This document shows, piece by piece, positions 13,660 to 21,281 of a stretch of DNA of 21,281 bases. The position numbers were made by a program, and so were the translations under genes. This DNA comes from JBLMZH01 sp050258715. Lineage in GTDB: Bacteria; Patescibacteriota; Doudnabacteria; UBA920; O2-02-FULL-48-8. The notes beneath the pieces were generated by a model that was given only the letters and a program-made list of their open reading frames with translations, made no database searches and had not been told where the DNA came from. Positions within the stretch are counted from its first letter, which is position 1, and each line of letters starts with the position of its first letter. The DNA is taken from NCBI GenBank assembly GCA_050258715.1, contig JBLMZH010000039.1, positions 1 through 21,281 on the forward strand, read 5' to 3'.

Positions 13660-14670
13660 TTAAGCCCTCTCTTTGCCCCAGACGTCTTCAATGAACACGG
13701 AAATTCCGCTGATCACGGGCACGGCGAGGATTGCGCCCAAAATTCCGCCCAAGGTAGCACCCACCAACACGCCTAAAATGACAACTACGGGATTTAAGCC
13801 CACGCTCTTGCTCATGACCACGGGAACGATAATGTGATTTTCAATCTGCTGAACGACGATATAGAGTATGATGACGAACAGCGCCAAGGTCGGGCTTTGG
13901 ATGAAGGCGAAAAATGCTCCGGGCAAAAGCGAGATGAAAGGGCCGATGTAGGGTACGATCTCAAGCAGGCCGGCCACTAGCGCCAGCACCAGGGCAAATT
14001 TCACTTTGAGGATGGAAAGCCCGATAAAGGTCAGGGCGAAAATAACGAACGACAGGATAGCCTGGCCCAAAACCCAATAGCCGATCTTTTTTTGGATCTT
14101 GGTTATAAGCCCCGCAACATAAGCCTGATGCTTAAACGGAGTCAGCTGTTTGATGATATTCTTTACCCCGTTCTCTTCGATGGTCAAATAAAAAGAGATA
14201 ACCAAAACAGTGATGGCCGAAAAGAACCCGGTGACAACGCCTCGGGTGGTGTTAAACAGAGTTGTCGAGAACCCGCCCAGCCACTGCCTGACACTGTTTT
14301 CCAGGGATGTTCCAAAGCCGAGATGGTTGAGATTCTCCCGATACAGCCCGAGCTTCGAGACTATGTCGGCAAAAAAATTGGTATTGGAAATCTCCTTGAT
14401 CTGCTCGGAGATCGGAGGAATAAGGAGATAGATGATGAATCCGACCACGCCGAGGAAAAGAATATAGACCAAAAGCACGCTGATCGAGCGCGGTATGTGC
14501 CGCTTCCTTAAAGCGTCCGCCAGCGGGTCCATGGCCGATGAAATGATGATCGAGATCAAAAGCAGCAAAAGAATATCCTTGATCAAAAACAAAAACCAGG
14601 CGAACAGCAGCACTGCCAGGATCTTTATCACGGAACTGACTGAAATGTGGATTGTATGGCCGTCTTCCAT
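13660..14670 (-). CDS. AI-2E family (PerM/TqsA-like) membrane permease
   Basis: A 336-residue multi-pass membrane protein of the AI-2E transporter family, a broad group whose substrates range from autoinducer-2 export to ion or small-molecule efflux; the substrate here is unknown. The pattern fits: two N-terminal helices separated by a short gap, the motif DPLADALRKRHIPRSISVLLVY, a long polar region (about 85-150), then clustered C-terminal helices with GLLEIVPYIGPFISLLPG and QQIENHIIVPVVMSKSVGLNPVVV, both classic for the family. It is 21 bases downstream of nfo and last in its operon, ending at the bidirectional terminator. A TGCTATACT extended -10 (14682-14690) lies only about 12 bases before the ATG and could give an extra, nearly leaderless transcript. 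Confidence 0.93.
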   Translation of the reverse strand: MEDGHTIHISVSSVIKILAVLLFAWFLFLIKDILLLLLISIIISSAMDPLADALRKRHIPRSISVLLVYILFLGVVGFIIYLLIPPISEQIKEISNTNFFADIVSKLGLYRENLNHLGFGTSLENSVRQWLGGFSTTLFNTTRGVVTGFFSAITVLVISFYLTIEENGVKNIIKQLTPFKHQAYVAGLITKIQKKIGYWVLGQAILSFVIFALTFIGLSILKVKFALVLALVAGLLEIVPYIGPFISLLPGAFFAFIQSPTLALFVIILYIVVQQIENHIIVPVVMSKSVGLNPVVVILGVLVGATLGGILGAILAVPVISGISVFIEDVWGKERA

Positions 14671-14691
14671 ATATTTTCTTTAGTATAGCAC

Positions 14692-15555
14692 TTAAACGCC
14701 GCCTTTAGAATCCCTCATTCTCTTTAAGGTTTCGACGTTTCTAATGATTATTTTCTCATCCTCCCTGGGCGTTTCGAGGATCCAGTCAACCTCCCGCAGT
14801 CTTTTTAGATCCATCAGCGCTTCAAAACCCTGAAGCCCGATCTTGCCCATACCGATGTGCTCGTGGCGGTCCAGGCGGCTTCCCAAGGCGCCCTTGGAAT
14901 CGTTGGCGTGCATAAGTTTAAGCTTGTCGAAGCCTAAGACCTTGTCAAAACGCTCGAAAGTTTCCGCTACGCCGCGTTGGTTCGAAACGTCATATCCCGA
15001 CGCGAACAAATGGCAGGTGTCGAGGCAGATTCCGATGTCGAGACCTTTCAAGCGATCATCGAAGATGATCGCGGCCAGCTCCTCAAAAGTGTCGCCCACG
15101 ATTTTCCCCGCGCCCGCGGAAATTTCCAGTAGCAGCTGCGTCTTCCCCTTATAGCCATCCAGCACCTTAACCAATCCTTCGACCACTTTATTAAGCCCTG
15201 CTTTTTCGGAAAGTTCTCCGAAACTTCCCAGATGGGTCATAATCGCCGTGGCGCCGATCTGGCTGCCGCGCTCGAGTTCCTGCCTGATGACCGAAATGGA
15301 TCCAAAATAAATATTGTTCTTGTCGGAAGAAAGATTGATGAAATACGGGGTGTGGATGTAAAACCTTGTGAAGCCGCGCTCCTCCATGGCCTGCCGAAAT
15401 TTTTTCACGTCTTCTTCGGTGATGGGCTTTAAAATCCCGCCGTGGGGCGAACGCGAAAAGATTTGAAAAGTTTCGTCCTTTGACGCGGCCGCATTAGCCG
15501 GGGCGTTAAAGAGTCCCCCGGCGATCGAAACATGGCTGCCGATGAGCGTGGTCAT
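14692..15555 (-). CDS. nfo: Endonuclease IV (AP endonuclease)
   Basis: Zinc-dependent TIM-barrel nuclease that incises DNA 5' of abasic sites in base excision repair. The 287 residues match the usual length. Metal ligands and motifs are visible in order: IGSHVSIAGGL at the start, IHTPYFINLSS, THLGSFGE, LLEISAGAGKIVGDTFEEL (glutamate ligand), GICLDTCHLFASGYD, MHANDSKGALGSRLDRHEHIGMG and WILETPRED. The ATG (15553-15555) overlaps the TGA of the fused glycosyltransferase gene as ATGA, so translation is coupled although the functions are unrelated. A permease gene follows 21 bases later. Confidence 0.96.
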   Translation of the reverse strand: MTTLIGSHVSIAGGLFNAPANAAASKDETFQIFSRSPHGGILKPITEEDVKKFRQAMEERGFTRFYIHTPYFINLSSDKNNIYFGSISVIRQELERGSQIGATAIMTHLGSFGELSEKAGLNKVVEGLVKVLDGYKGKTQLLLEISAGAGKIVGDTFEELAAIIFDDRLKGLDIGICLDTCHLFASGYDVSNQRGVAETFERFDKVLGFDKLKLMHANDSKGALGSRLDRHEHIGMGKIGLQGFEALMDLKRLREVDWILETPREDEKIIIRNVETLKRMRDSKGGV

Positions 15556-18062
15556 TGATCCTTATCCTTTCCCAGGGCAAAAGCGCGCAGCGCGCGGTAG
15601 GAAGCCGCATCCTCGGAAGCGACCTGATTATCCAGTTTAAGTGCTCTGATGTAAGAAGTTTGAGAGTCGTCAAAATTTCCTTTTTGGACCTTAAGCGCGG
15701 CCTGGGAATAATAATAATTCGCCAAAAGATCGCGGCCAAAATACGTGCTTGCCAGCAAGCCTTCATCCTCGGCTGGCATTTCAAGGCCCGGCAGAATTTG
15801 TCCGGTAGTAACACTCGGATTGTCCACAACCAGCTTATAGATCAGGCCATTCGAAACACTGTGCCAATTGTCAGCATACCCGTCGGCTATAAAACTTGTG
15901 AAGATTGCGCGCCCTTTAAGATTCGGGTCAGATAGGGCTTTTTCAATCATGGCCTGCCTTTTACCCCTGATGTTTCCTTTTTCGTCCTTATCCAATTCTC
16001 TTTGGAGAGACAGGGGCAAGTAATCGTAGTTTTCCAAAAACAGCACGTCCGGCCTAACCTTTTTGACCTTCATCTCGTAGGTTATTGAAAAAAGCAGGCT
16101 GTCCTCCACTGTTCCGTCGTAAGTCGCCAAAAACACACCGTTGCGGTCGATGCTTTCAATGCTGGACTTGGTGTAGTCTTCAAGAAAGCTGAAATGGCCG
16201 AGGTTGTTTTTTGGAAAGTTAAGGAGAAACAAAAGGATGAGACTTAGCGCTATAAAGCTGCCGGACAAGGCAAAATAGGCCTTGCGATAATGTGAGGATA
16301 ATTTGTTGAGGGCAAAAATTGCACCGGCTGCAGCCCACGCTCCGACCATGGCATAAGCCGGAATGAAATAAAAAATAAAATAGGCGTGGTTGTCTTCGGC
16401 AAACGAGAGGTTGGTTGGAATGACAATGGCCAAAATGTTCGTCAAAAATATGCCGAGGGTCAGATACAAAAATCTTTTTGAACTTTTCCAAAGAACGATC
16501 AGGCCGGCAACAGCGAACACGGAAATAGTTGAAAATTGTTTTATGGCGTCCCAAACCACGGTCAGGATTATGGCTGGTTTTTGATTCCAATAATGGAACC
16601 CGAATTCCTTGTAATCAGATCGGAAAAAATGCCGGAGAAAAGCCGGAAGTGTTGCCGGATGCCCCCAGTCATAAAGCGGAAACGCGGCTGATCTTATTGG
16701 CAAATAAAGATAAACGGAAAGCCCCAGCAAAAACGGAACAGTGGCGGCCAGCAAGTGGAAAAAACTATTTTTAGAGAAAAGCCGGCTTTTTTCTTTCTTC
16801 AAGAACAAATAAATGAAAGCCAAGGCGAACATGGGAAAGAACAGGGCAGTCATCTGATGAATTCCGAGCCCTAAACCGAACAGGAACATGATCCAATAAA
16901 TGTACTTCCATTTCTTCTGTTCGATCCATTTCAAAAACAGGAACAAGACCAGCATCAGCCACAAAAAAACGAAGGAATACATTTTGGCCATAATGGCCTG
17001 GGACCAAAATATATCAGTTAAAGAAAGCATCAGGCTAAAGGCGGCAGCCCAAACGTATCTTGACCGGCCTTTGTCGGGCAAGACTGCTTCGAATAATTTC
17101 GCGAGCAGCAAATAGAAAAATACCAAGCCTAAGCTCGCGGCAATTCCCGAAGCTAGGGCCACGCGATACTCAATGTTCCCGAAAGGCAGAAAAGTTCCAA
17201 GTTTAGCCAAAAGCACGTAGACCGGATAACCCGGCGGGTGCGCAATCCCCATCGTTGCCACCACGCCCGTAAATTCCGGACTGTCGCCTAAATAAACCGT
17301 ACTCGGCGCGGTAAAAGCGTAAACTGAAAAAGCCGCAGCAAATACCAAAACCGCAAACAATCCCTTAAACCCGAACCGCTTTAAAAAAACTTTCAGGACG
17401 AACCAAAAACCTTCGGAAATTATCGAGCGCGAAATTTTTGATTTGCCCTCGCGCCGTTCAGTAAAAACAATGGGGATTTCAAGGATCTTTCCGCCGGATT
17501 TTTTCGCGAGCAGTTTCATTTCCATGAGATAAGCGTACCCGCTGCTTCGGATCTTTAAGAAAGGCAGGGTTTTCAAAAAGTCGGCACGATAGCCGATAAA
17601 GCCCGAAGTTAAGTCTTTGATCTTAGATCCCGTCAAAGTTCTCGCGTAAAGATTCCCGCCAAAGCTTAAAATCCTCCGGCTCAGCGGCCAGTTCTTGATT
17701 TGCCCTCCTTTTATGTACCGCGATCCGATGACCAAGTCGTTGTCCTTAAGCCCTTCAATCACTCTGACCAAAGCCTGGGGCTCATGTGAGAGGTCCCCGT
17801 CCATGGTAATCACTCTTTCAGCGCCGTATTCATTCAAGGCCTTGTCCATTCCTTCGATGCAGGCCGAAGCAAATCCCCTTCGCCCTTTTCTGGTGAACAA
17901 ATACAAATCCCGCACGGACTTTGATAGGTCCTTTACTTCCGCTCCTGTTCCATCCTCCGAATCGTCGTCGATTACAAGGATCGGCTCATCGACAAAAGAC
18001 CTGATCGCGTGGATAAGCCTAGCGATGTTTTGTTTTTCGTTATAGGTCGGGATCAGAATCAT
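15552..18062 (-). CDS. Fusion of a polyprenyl-phosphate sugar synthase (GT2) with a DUF2723 membrane glycosyltransferase
   Basis: 836 residues in two parts. Residues 1-220 are a DPM1-like GT2 domain: IPTYNE (4-9), the nucleotide-sugar site DDDSEDGT (32-39), DGDLSHEP (88-95), GSRY (113-116), DLTSGFIGYR (150-159) and a basic RREGKSK. From about 233 a polytopic region with ten or more helices starts with the DUF2723 (GT117-like) signature GDSPEF (259-264) and AHPPGYPVY (274-282), the acidic and histidine residues expected in the first extracytoplasmic loop of GT-C enzymes. A soluble region follows (about 650-836), ending in a TPR-like ANYYYSQAALKVQKGNFDDSQTSYIRALKLD. By inference, the front half makes a lipid-phosphate sugar and the back half moves it onto an acceptor, possibly protein, outside the membrane. 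It is 9 bases downstream of the M16 gene. Confidence 0.88.
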   Translation of the reverse strand: MILIPTYNEKQNIARLIHAIRSFVDEPILVIDDDSEDGTGAEVKDLSKSVRDLYLFTRKGRRGFASACIEGMDKALNEYGAERVITMDGDLSHEPQALVRVIEGLKDNDLVIGSRYIKGGQIKNWPLSRRILSFGGNLYARTLTGSKIKDLTSGFIGYRADFLKTLPFLKIRSSGYAYLMEMKLLAKKSGGKILEIPIVFTERREGKSKISRSIISEGFWFVLKVFLKRFGFKGLFAVLVFAAAFSVYAFTAPSTVYLGDSPEFTGVVATMGIAHPPGYPVYVLLAKLGTFLPFGNIEYRVALASGIAASLGLVFFYLLLAKLFEAVLPDKGRSRYVWAAAFSLMLSLTDIFWSQAIMAKMYSFVFLWLMLVLFLFLKWIEQKKWKYIYWIMFLFGLGLGIHQMTALFFPMFALAFIYLFLKKEKSRLFSKNSFFHLLAATVPFLLGLSVYLYLPIRSAAFPLYDWGHPATLPAFLRHFFRSDYKEFGFHYWNQKPAIILTVVWDAIKQFSTISVFAVAGLIVLWKSSKRFLYLTLGIFLTNILAIVIPTNLSFAEDNHAYFIFYFIPAYAMVGAWAAAGAIFALNKLSSHYRKAYFALSGSFIALSLILLFLLNFPKNNLGHFSFLEDYTKSSIESIDRNGVFLATYDGTVEDSLLFSITYEMKVKKVRPDVLFLENYDYLPLSLQRELDKDEKGNIRGKRQAMIEKALSDPNLKGRAIFTSFIADGYADNWHSVSNGLIYKLVVDNPSVTTGQILPGLEMPAEDEGLLASTYFGRDLLANYYYSQAALKVQKGNFDDSQTSYIRALKLDNQVASEDAASYRALRAFALGKDKDQ

Positions 18063-18071
18063 TGTTTGTCT

Positions 18072-19352
18072 CTAAAAGTTCAGTCGTTTTTCAAACGGCT
18101 CCTTGCTCTTATAAGGTCCGATCACGGCCAGGTTCAAGCAATCGTTTCTGATGATCTCCTGGGCCGTGGCCAGAATCAATCCCGAGTCGACCTCGTCGAT
18201 TTCATCGAACGTCTGCCGGACCGTCCTGATCTTTCCCAAAAAAGCTTCCTGGCCCAAATACCATTCAAGCTTGTCGTGCGGGTCCTCAAGTGTGAGCGCG
18301 ATCTTTCCTTTGATGTATTCTTTGGCCTTTTTAAGTTCCGGCGCCTTGACCGGCGTCTCCGCAATCCGTTTCAGCTCTTCCAAAATTATGGTCAGCGCTT
18401 CGGGAGCTTTGTCCACCTTAAGCCCGGCCTGCACCGTAAAACTTCCCGAATCAAGATAGTTGTTGGCCGAAGCGGATACATAATAGGCCAATCCCAGCCT
18501 CTCGCGCACCCGGATGAAAAGTCTCGAGCTCATGCCGCCGCCTAAGATCGTTGCCAGGATGCGCTGGGCCTGATTGTGCTTGTGCTTATAGGAAAAGCCC
18601 TTGAACCCCACCATCATGTGCGCTTGCTCAGTGGCTTTTTCCTGGACAGCCGTGTAAGGCTTTTTGGAGCGGCAATGCCCGGGCTCAAAAGGAAAATCTT
18701 TCACGATTCCGCTGCCTCCCCAATTTTTTTCGATCAGGCTGTTGAGCAGCTTGTCGTCGAATTTTCCGGCCACGGCCACGATCATGTTCCCCGGCTGATA
18801 AAAGCGTTTTCGATAATCAAAGATGTCTTCCCTGGTCATAGCCCGGACTTTTTCCGCGGTTCCGGCGATGTCGCGGCCCAAAGCCTGGTCCGGCCACATG
18901 TTTTCCTCAAACAGCGATTCGACCTGGATCTGCGGGTTGTCTCGGTACATGTTTATTTCTTCGATGATGACACCCTTTTCTCTTTCAATCTCCCGGCTTT
19001 CGATCAAAGGATTTTGAATCATGTCCGTCAGCACATTGAAGACCAGCGGCAAATGTTCGTAAGCGGCCCGGATGTAATATTGGGTGTGTTCCTTCCCTGT
19101 GTTGGCGTTGAATTCGCCGCCGATCGAATCAACGGCTTCGGAAAGCTTCTTGGCGGTCGGGTAAAGCTTCGTGCCTTTGAAATGAAGATGCTCGAGGAAA
19201 TGCGAAATGCCGTTTTCTTTCGGTTTTTCATACCTCGAACCGGCCTTGACCAAAACCGTCATGGTCACGGACGCGGCTGAATCGATAGGCACGGTCAAAA
19301 CGGTCAGGCCGTTCTTCAATACGTGTTTGTTGTAAAGGGAAACCGAATCCAT
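18072..19352 (-). CDS. M16-family zinc metallopeptidase (processing-peptidase-like)
   Basis: A 426-residue pitrilysin-family peptidase of the short, dimer-forming type like mitochondrial processing peptidase beta or B. subtilis MlpA/YmxG. The inverted zinc motif HFLEH (51-55) is intact, with the third ligand glutamate about 76 residues on in EKGVIIEEINMYRDNP (E131). The C-terminal half carries GGGMSSRLFIRVRERLGLAYYVSAS, the conserved R/Y region of the second domain, so both halves of the clam shell are present. No signal peptide is visible, so it is predicted cytoplasmic. It lies 10 bases downstream of glyS and 9 bases upstream of the fused glycosyltransferase. No inactive partner subunit is in the window, so a homodimer is likely. 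Confidence 0.94.
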   Translation of the reverse strand: MDSVSLYNKHVLKNGLTVLTVPIDSAASVTMTVLVKAGSRYEKPKENGISHFLEHLHFKGTKLYPTAKKLSEAVDSIGGEFNANTGKEHTQYYIRAAYEHLPLVFNVLTDMIQNPLIESREIEREKGVIIEEINMYRDNPQIQVESLFEENMWPDQALGRDIAGTAEKVRAMTREDIFDYRKRFYQPGNMIVAVAGKFDDKLLNSLIEKNWGGSGIVKDFPFEPGHCRSKKPYTAVQEKATEQAHMMVGFKGFSYKHKHNQAQRILATILGGGMSSRLFIRVRERLGLAYYVSASANNYLDSGSFTVQAGLKVDKAPEALTIILEELKRIAETPVKAPELKKAKEYIKGKIALTLEDPHDKLEWYLGQEAFLGKIRTVRQTFDEIDEVDSGLILATAQEIIRNDCLNLAVIGPYKSKEPFEKRLNF

Positions 19353-19362
19353 TCTGTCTTCT

Positions 19363-20724
19363 TTAATTGTAGAGTTTATCGTGGAAATACGGGATGATCT
19401 CGGAAATTTTGATGCGTTCCTGCTGCATGGTGTCGCGGTCGCGCACGGTCACGGCCTCGTCGGTCAGGCTGTCGAAGTCGAACGTCAGACAATAAGGCGT
19501 GCCGATCTCGTCCTGCCTGCGGTACCGTTTTCCGATCGAGCCTGTCGTGTCGTACTGGCACATCCAGCGCTTCTGAAGTTTTTGAAAAATCTCCTGGGCC
19601 GGCTTGGCCAGCTCTTCTTTCTTCGATAAAGGCAGAACCGCGATCTTAATCGGGGCTAAATGCTTGGGAAGCCTCAGCACGACTTCCGTTTCCTTGATGC
19701 TTTCGGTCGTCGTGGTCCGCCCGCCTTCGATTTCTTCGTAGCTGTTTAAAAGCACGACCAGCATCAGCCGCTCCAAACCGCCCGTCGGCTCCACTACGTA
19801 CGGCAAAAATTCCTCGTTTGTTTCCGGGTCCTTGTACTTTAAATTCGCTCCCGACAGTTTTTCGTGGTTTTTCAAATCAAAATCGGTGCGGGAAGCCAGT
19901 CCCCAGAGTTCGCCCCAGCCCCACGGAAATTTGTATTCGAAATCGATCGTGCCTTTGGAGTAATGAGCCAGGTCCTTTTTCGGGTGTTCGTAAACCCGAA
20001 GGTTCTCTTTTTTGATCTTGAAATCGTTGACAAGGACCTTTTCCATATAATCCGCCCAGTGCTTGAAATATTTGTCTTCTTCGCCCGGCTTAACAAAATA
20101 TTCCAGTTCCGCGATCGTGAATTCCTTGGTCCGGAAAATAAAATTGCCGGTAGTGATCTCGTTGCGGAAAGCCTTGCCGATCTGGGCAATGCCAAACGGA
20201 AGCTTCTTGCGCGAAGTTTCCAAAACCAATTTAAAATCAGTGAACATGGTCTGGGCCAATTCCCCCCGCAAATACGCGGTTGATTTGGCGTCCTCGACCG
20301 CGCCGATAAAGGTTTTAAACAACAGGTTAAAGGATTTCGGTTCGGTCCAGTCCGTCTTGCCTTTGTGGGTTTGGGCGTGTTCCTGCAGCTCGTCTTTTTT
20401 GTCCGCGCGGAAGCGCTCATGGCATATTTTGCACTCGACCATCGGATCGGTGAAATTCGTGATGTGGCCGGACGCCTCCCAGACCTTGGGGTTCATGATG
20501 ATCGCGCCCTTGATCCCGACCATGTCCTCCCGTTCCTGCACGAACTTTTTCCACCACAGGCTCGCGATGTTGTTGAACAATTCGTTCCCCAAGTGACCCA
20601 AGTCCCAAGAGTTCGCCAGTCCGCCGTAAATTTCCGAGCCGGGAAAAACGAATCCTCTGCGCTTGGCAAGATTAACGATCTTATCCATCAGGTCGTCGTT
20701 TTTTTTATCCATAAAGTTGGCCAT
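19363..20724 (-). CDS. glyS: Glycyl-tRNA synthetase, homodimeric class II type
   Basis: Charges tRNA-Gly; this is the single-chain alpha2 type, as in Thermus and Gram-positives, not the E. coli alpha2beta2 type. With the ATG at 20722-20724 it has 453 residues. Landmarks are RRGFVFPGSEIYGGLANSWDLG near the N-terminus, a CKICHERF cysteine pair in the insert, motif 2 GIAQIGKAFRNEI, RTKEFTIAELEYF, motif 3 GGLERLM, and a C-terminal anticodon-binding domain (PIKIAVLPLSKKEE... onward). A TTG three codons upstream and a later ATG (20710-20712) are alternatives. None has a Shine-Dalgarno sequence; the chosen ATG overlaps the stop of a short upstream frame as TAATG. First gene of its operon. Confidence 0.95.
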   Translation of the reverse strand: MANFMDKKNDDLMDKIVNLAKRRGFVFPGSEIYGGLANSWDLGHLGNELFNNIASLWWKKFVQEREDMVGIKGAIIMNPKVWEASGHITNFTDPMVECKICHERFRADKKDELQEHAQTHKGKTDWTEPKSFNLLFKTFIGAVEDAKSTAYLRGELAQTMFTDFKLVLETSRKKLPFGIAQIGKAFRNEITTGNFIFRTKEFTIAELEYFVKPGEEDKYFKHWADYMEKVLVNDFKIKKENLRVYEHPKKDLAHYSKGTIDFEYKFPWGWGELWGLASRTDFDLKNHEKLSGANLKYKDPETNEEFLPYVVEPTGGLERLMLVVLLNSYEEIEGGRTTTTESIKETEVVLRLPKHLAPIKIAVLPLSKKEELAKPAQEIFQKLQKRWMCQYDTTGSIGKRYRRQDEIGTPYCLTFDFDSLTDEAVTVRDRDTMQQERIKISEIIPYFHDKLYN

Positions 20725-20792
20725 TAAATACAAAAACCGCGCCGTTCAATGAAGGCGAGGTGGTTTAAGTCTCGTTTGTTTTCATTCTTCAT
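20724..20792 (-). CDS. Possible 22-codon leader frame overlapping the glyS start
   Basis: In the glyS leader an ATG (20790-20792) opens a short frame, MKNENKRDLNHLAFIERRGFCI, that stops at TAA (20724-20726), overlapping the glyS ATG as TAATG. That arrangement would allow translation re-initiation at glyS, which itself lacks a ribosome site. There is no Shine-Dalgarno sequence for this frame and no run of glycine codons, so it is not a classic attenuator. A 22-codon frame can occur by chance, so confidence is low. Confidence 0.25.
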   Translation of the reverse strand: MKNENKRDLNHLAFIERRGFCI

Positions 20793-20803
20793 TGTAATTC
20801 GAA

Positions 20804-20820
20804 TAGTGCTGGCTGCACTA
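20804..20820 (-). other. Hairpin in the glyS leader
   Basis: A perfect 6-bp stem TAGTGC/GCACTA with a 5-base loop just downstream of the predicted glyS transcription start. There is no T-tract after it, so it is not a terminator. It could stabilise the 5' end of the mRNA or be incidental. Confidence 0.35.
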
Positions 20821-20836
20821 CCCTTTCATGTAATTC

Positions 20837-20866
20837 ATTCTAACAAAAACCGCCCGATCCGCGCAA
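20837..20866 (-). promoter_or_regulatory. glyS operon promoter
   Basis: Minus-strand extended -10 TGTTAGAAT (TAGAAT at 20837-20842, TG at 20844-20845) with a weak -35 TTGCGC (20861-20866) and an 18-base spacer. It sits directly after the stop codon of the DedA-like gene. The leader to the glyS ATG is about 105 bases, the longest apparent leader in the window. Confidence 0.5.
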
Positions 20867-20867
20867 G

Positions 20868-21281
20868 CTAAGGGTTTTTTGCCCGATGCCCTCTGATGCG
20901 CCGGGGAAGATTGACGAAAAACCAGATAACATAGAGGACGGTCATGAGCACCAGCACGCCAAGAAGCTGAGGAGCCACCTTATAACTGCCTTCGCCAAGG
21001 AGCGTTGAGACAGCGACTAGCGGAAGGATGCCGAGCATGTTCGACAAAGTGAATTTCCAAAAGCGCATGGACGAAGCCCCGGCCACATAATTCCAAACAT
21101 CAAACGACGTCACCGGATTAATCTTAAGGAGAAACAGCGCCCAACTGCCTTTGCTCTCGACATATTGGTTGAATTGGCTGATGTATTTGGGCGCCACGAA
21201 TTTTTCCAAAAGCACCGTGCCCCATTTCCTGCCGATCCAAAAACTGATGCTGGCCGCGATCAAATTGCCGCAAAGCACCAA
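20868..21281 (-). CDS. DedA/TVP38 (VTT-domain) membrane protein, 5' end outside the window
   Basis: The C-terminal 137 codons of a SNARE-associated/VTT-domain protein; the gene continues past 21281. Visible are NLIAASISFWIGRKWG (the family's glycine-rich helix with an (F/Y)xxGRxxG-type motif), then LFLLKINPVTSFDVWNYVAGASSM, which matches the re-entrant region usually written R-x-x-P...N-x-x-x-G. Here lysine stands where arginine is usual. Two more helices follow, and a basic tail RRIRGHRAKNP. Family members are implicated in lipid scrambling, including undecaprenyl phosphate for some DedA proteins, which would fit with uppP in this region, but the subtype cannot be fixed from a fragment. Confidence 0.8.
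   Translation of the reverse strand: MVLCGNLIAASISFWIGRKWGTVLLEKFVAPKYISQFNQYVESKGSWALFLLKINPVTSFDVWNYVAGASSMRFWKFTLSNMLGILPLVAVSTLLGEGSYKVAPQLLGVLVLMTVLYVIWFFVNLPRRIRGHRAKNP

Noticed and set aside
18576..19280. 234-codon plus-strand open frame
   Set aside because: Antisense to the M16 peptidase, whose zinc motif and second-domain motif are intact; the plus frame shows no domain and no expression signals.
20725..20830. T-box riboswitch in the glyS leader
   Set aside because: No T-box core sequence, no specifier stem and no terminator/antiterminator pair could be found in about 105 bases, which is also too short for a typical T-box.

Overview
The window looks like a small-genome bacterium of the Candidate Phyla Radiation (Patescibacteria, probably Parcubacteria-like). 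This is an inference from gene content and style: moderate GC, tightly packed genes with overlaps, a membrane-anchored Clp-type ATPase, a polyprenyl-sugar synthase fused to a DUF2723 glycosyltransferase, and trimmed aminoacyl-tRNA synthetases. TGA is a normal stop here (for example at the ATGA overlaps of metG/tatD and of the fused glycosyltransferase/nfo), which argues against the CPR lineages that read TGA as glycine.

Layout. Almost everything is on the minus strand, so transcription runs from high to low coordinates. At the right edge is a partial DedA/VTT-family membrane protein. A promoter then starts a first operon (20.7 to 13.66 kb): glyS, an M16 zinc peptidase, a fused GT2-DUF2723 glycosyltransferase, nfo (endonuclease IV) and an AI-2E-family permease. 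It ends at a bidirectional terminator shared with a lone plus-strand gene (13.24-13.59 kb) of unknown function, which has its own promoter and Shine-Dalgarno site. From a promoter that diverges from that of the lone gene, a second operon (13.1 to 1.85 kb) carries metG, tatD, leuS, tsaC, an MFS transporter, glyA, uppP, a small membrane protein and a Clp-like double AAA+ ATPase, with junctions from a 12-nt gap to a 52-nt overlap. Next come a tRNA-Leu(CAA) with its own promoter, a repeat-rich trailer built from copies of the tRNA 3' end, a terminator, a very small zinc-ribbon gene with its own promoter and terminator, and parB. A consensus promoter at the left edge fires out of the window.

Function. 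The operons mix translation (Met-, Leu- and Gly-tRNA synthetases, tRNA t6A synthesis, SHMT supplying glycine and one-carbon units) with envelope work (undecaprenyl-phosphate recycling, lipid-linked sugar transfer, permeases), DNA repair and protein quality control. The most unusual item is the Clp-like ATPase: it has two N-terminal membrane helices, a degenerate first ATPase module, an intact second one, and no recognisable aromatic pore loop in either. A 120-residue membrane protein is coupled one base upstream. Other points of interest are the lipid-sugar synthase/transferase fusion, the tRNA-derived repeats and palindromes, and the lone plus-strand gene.
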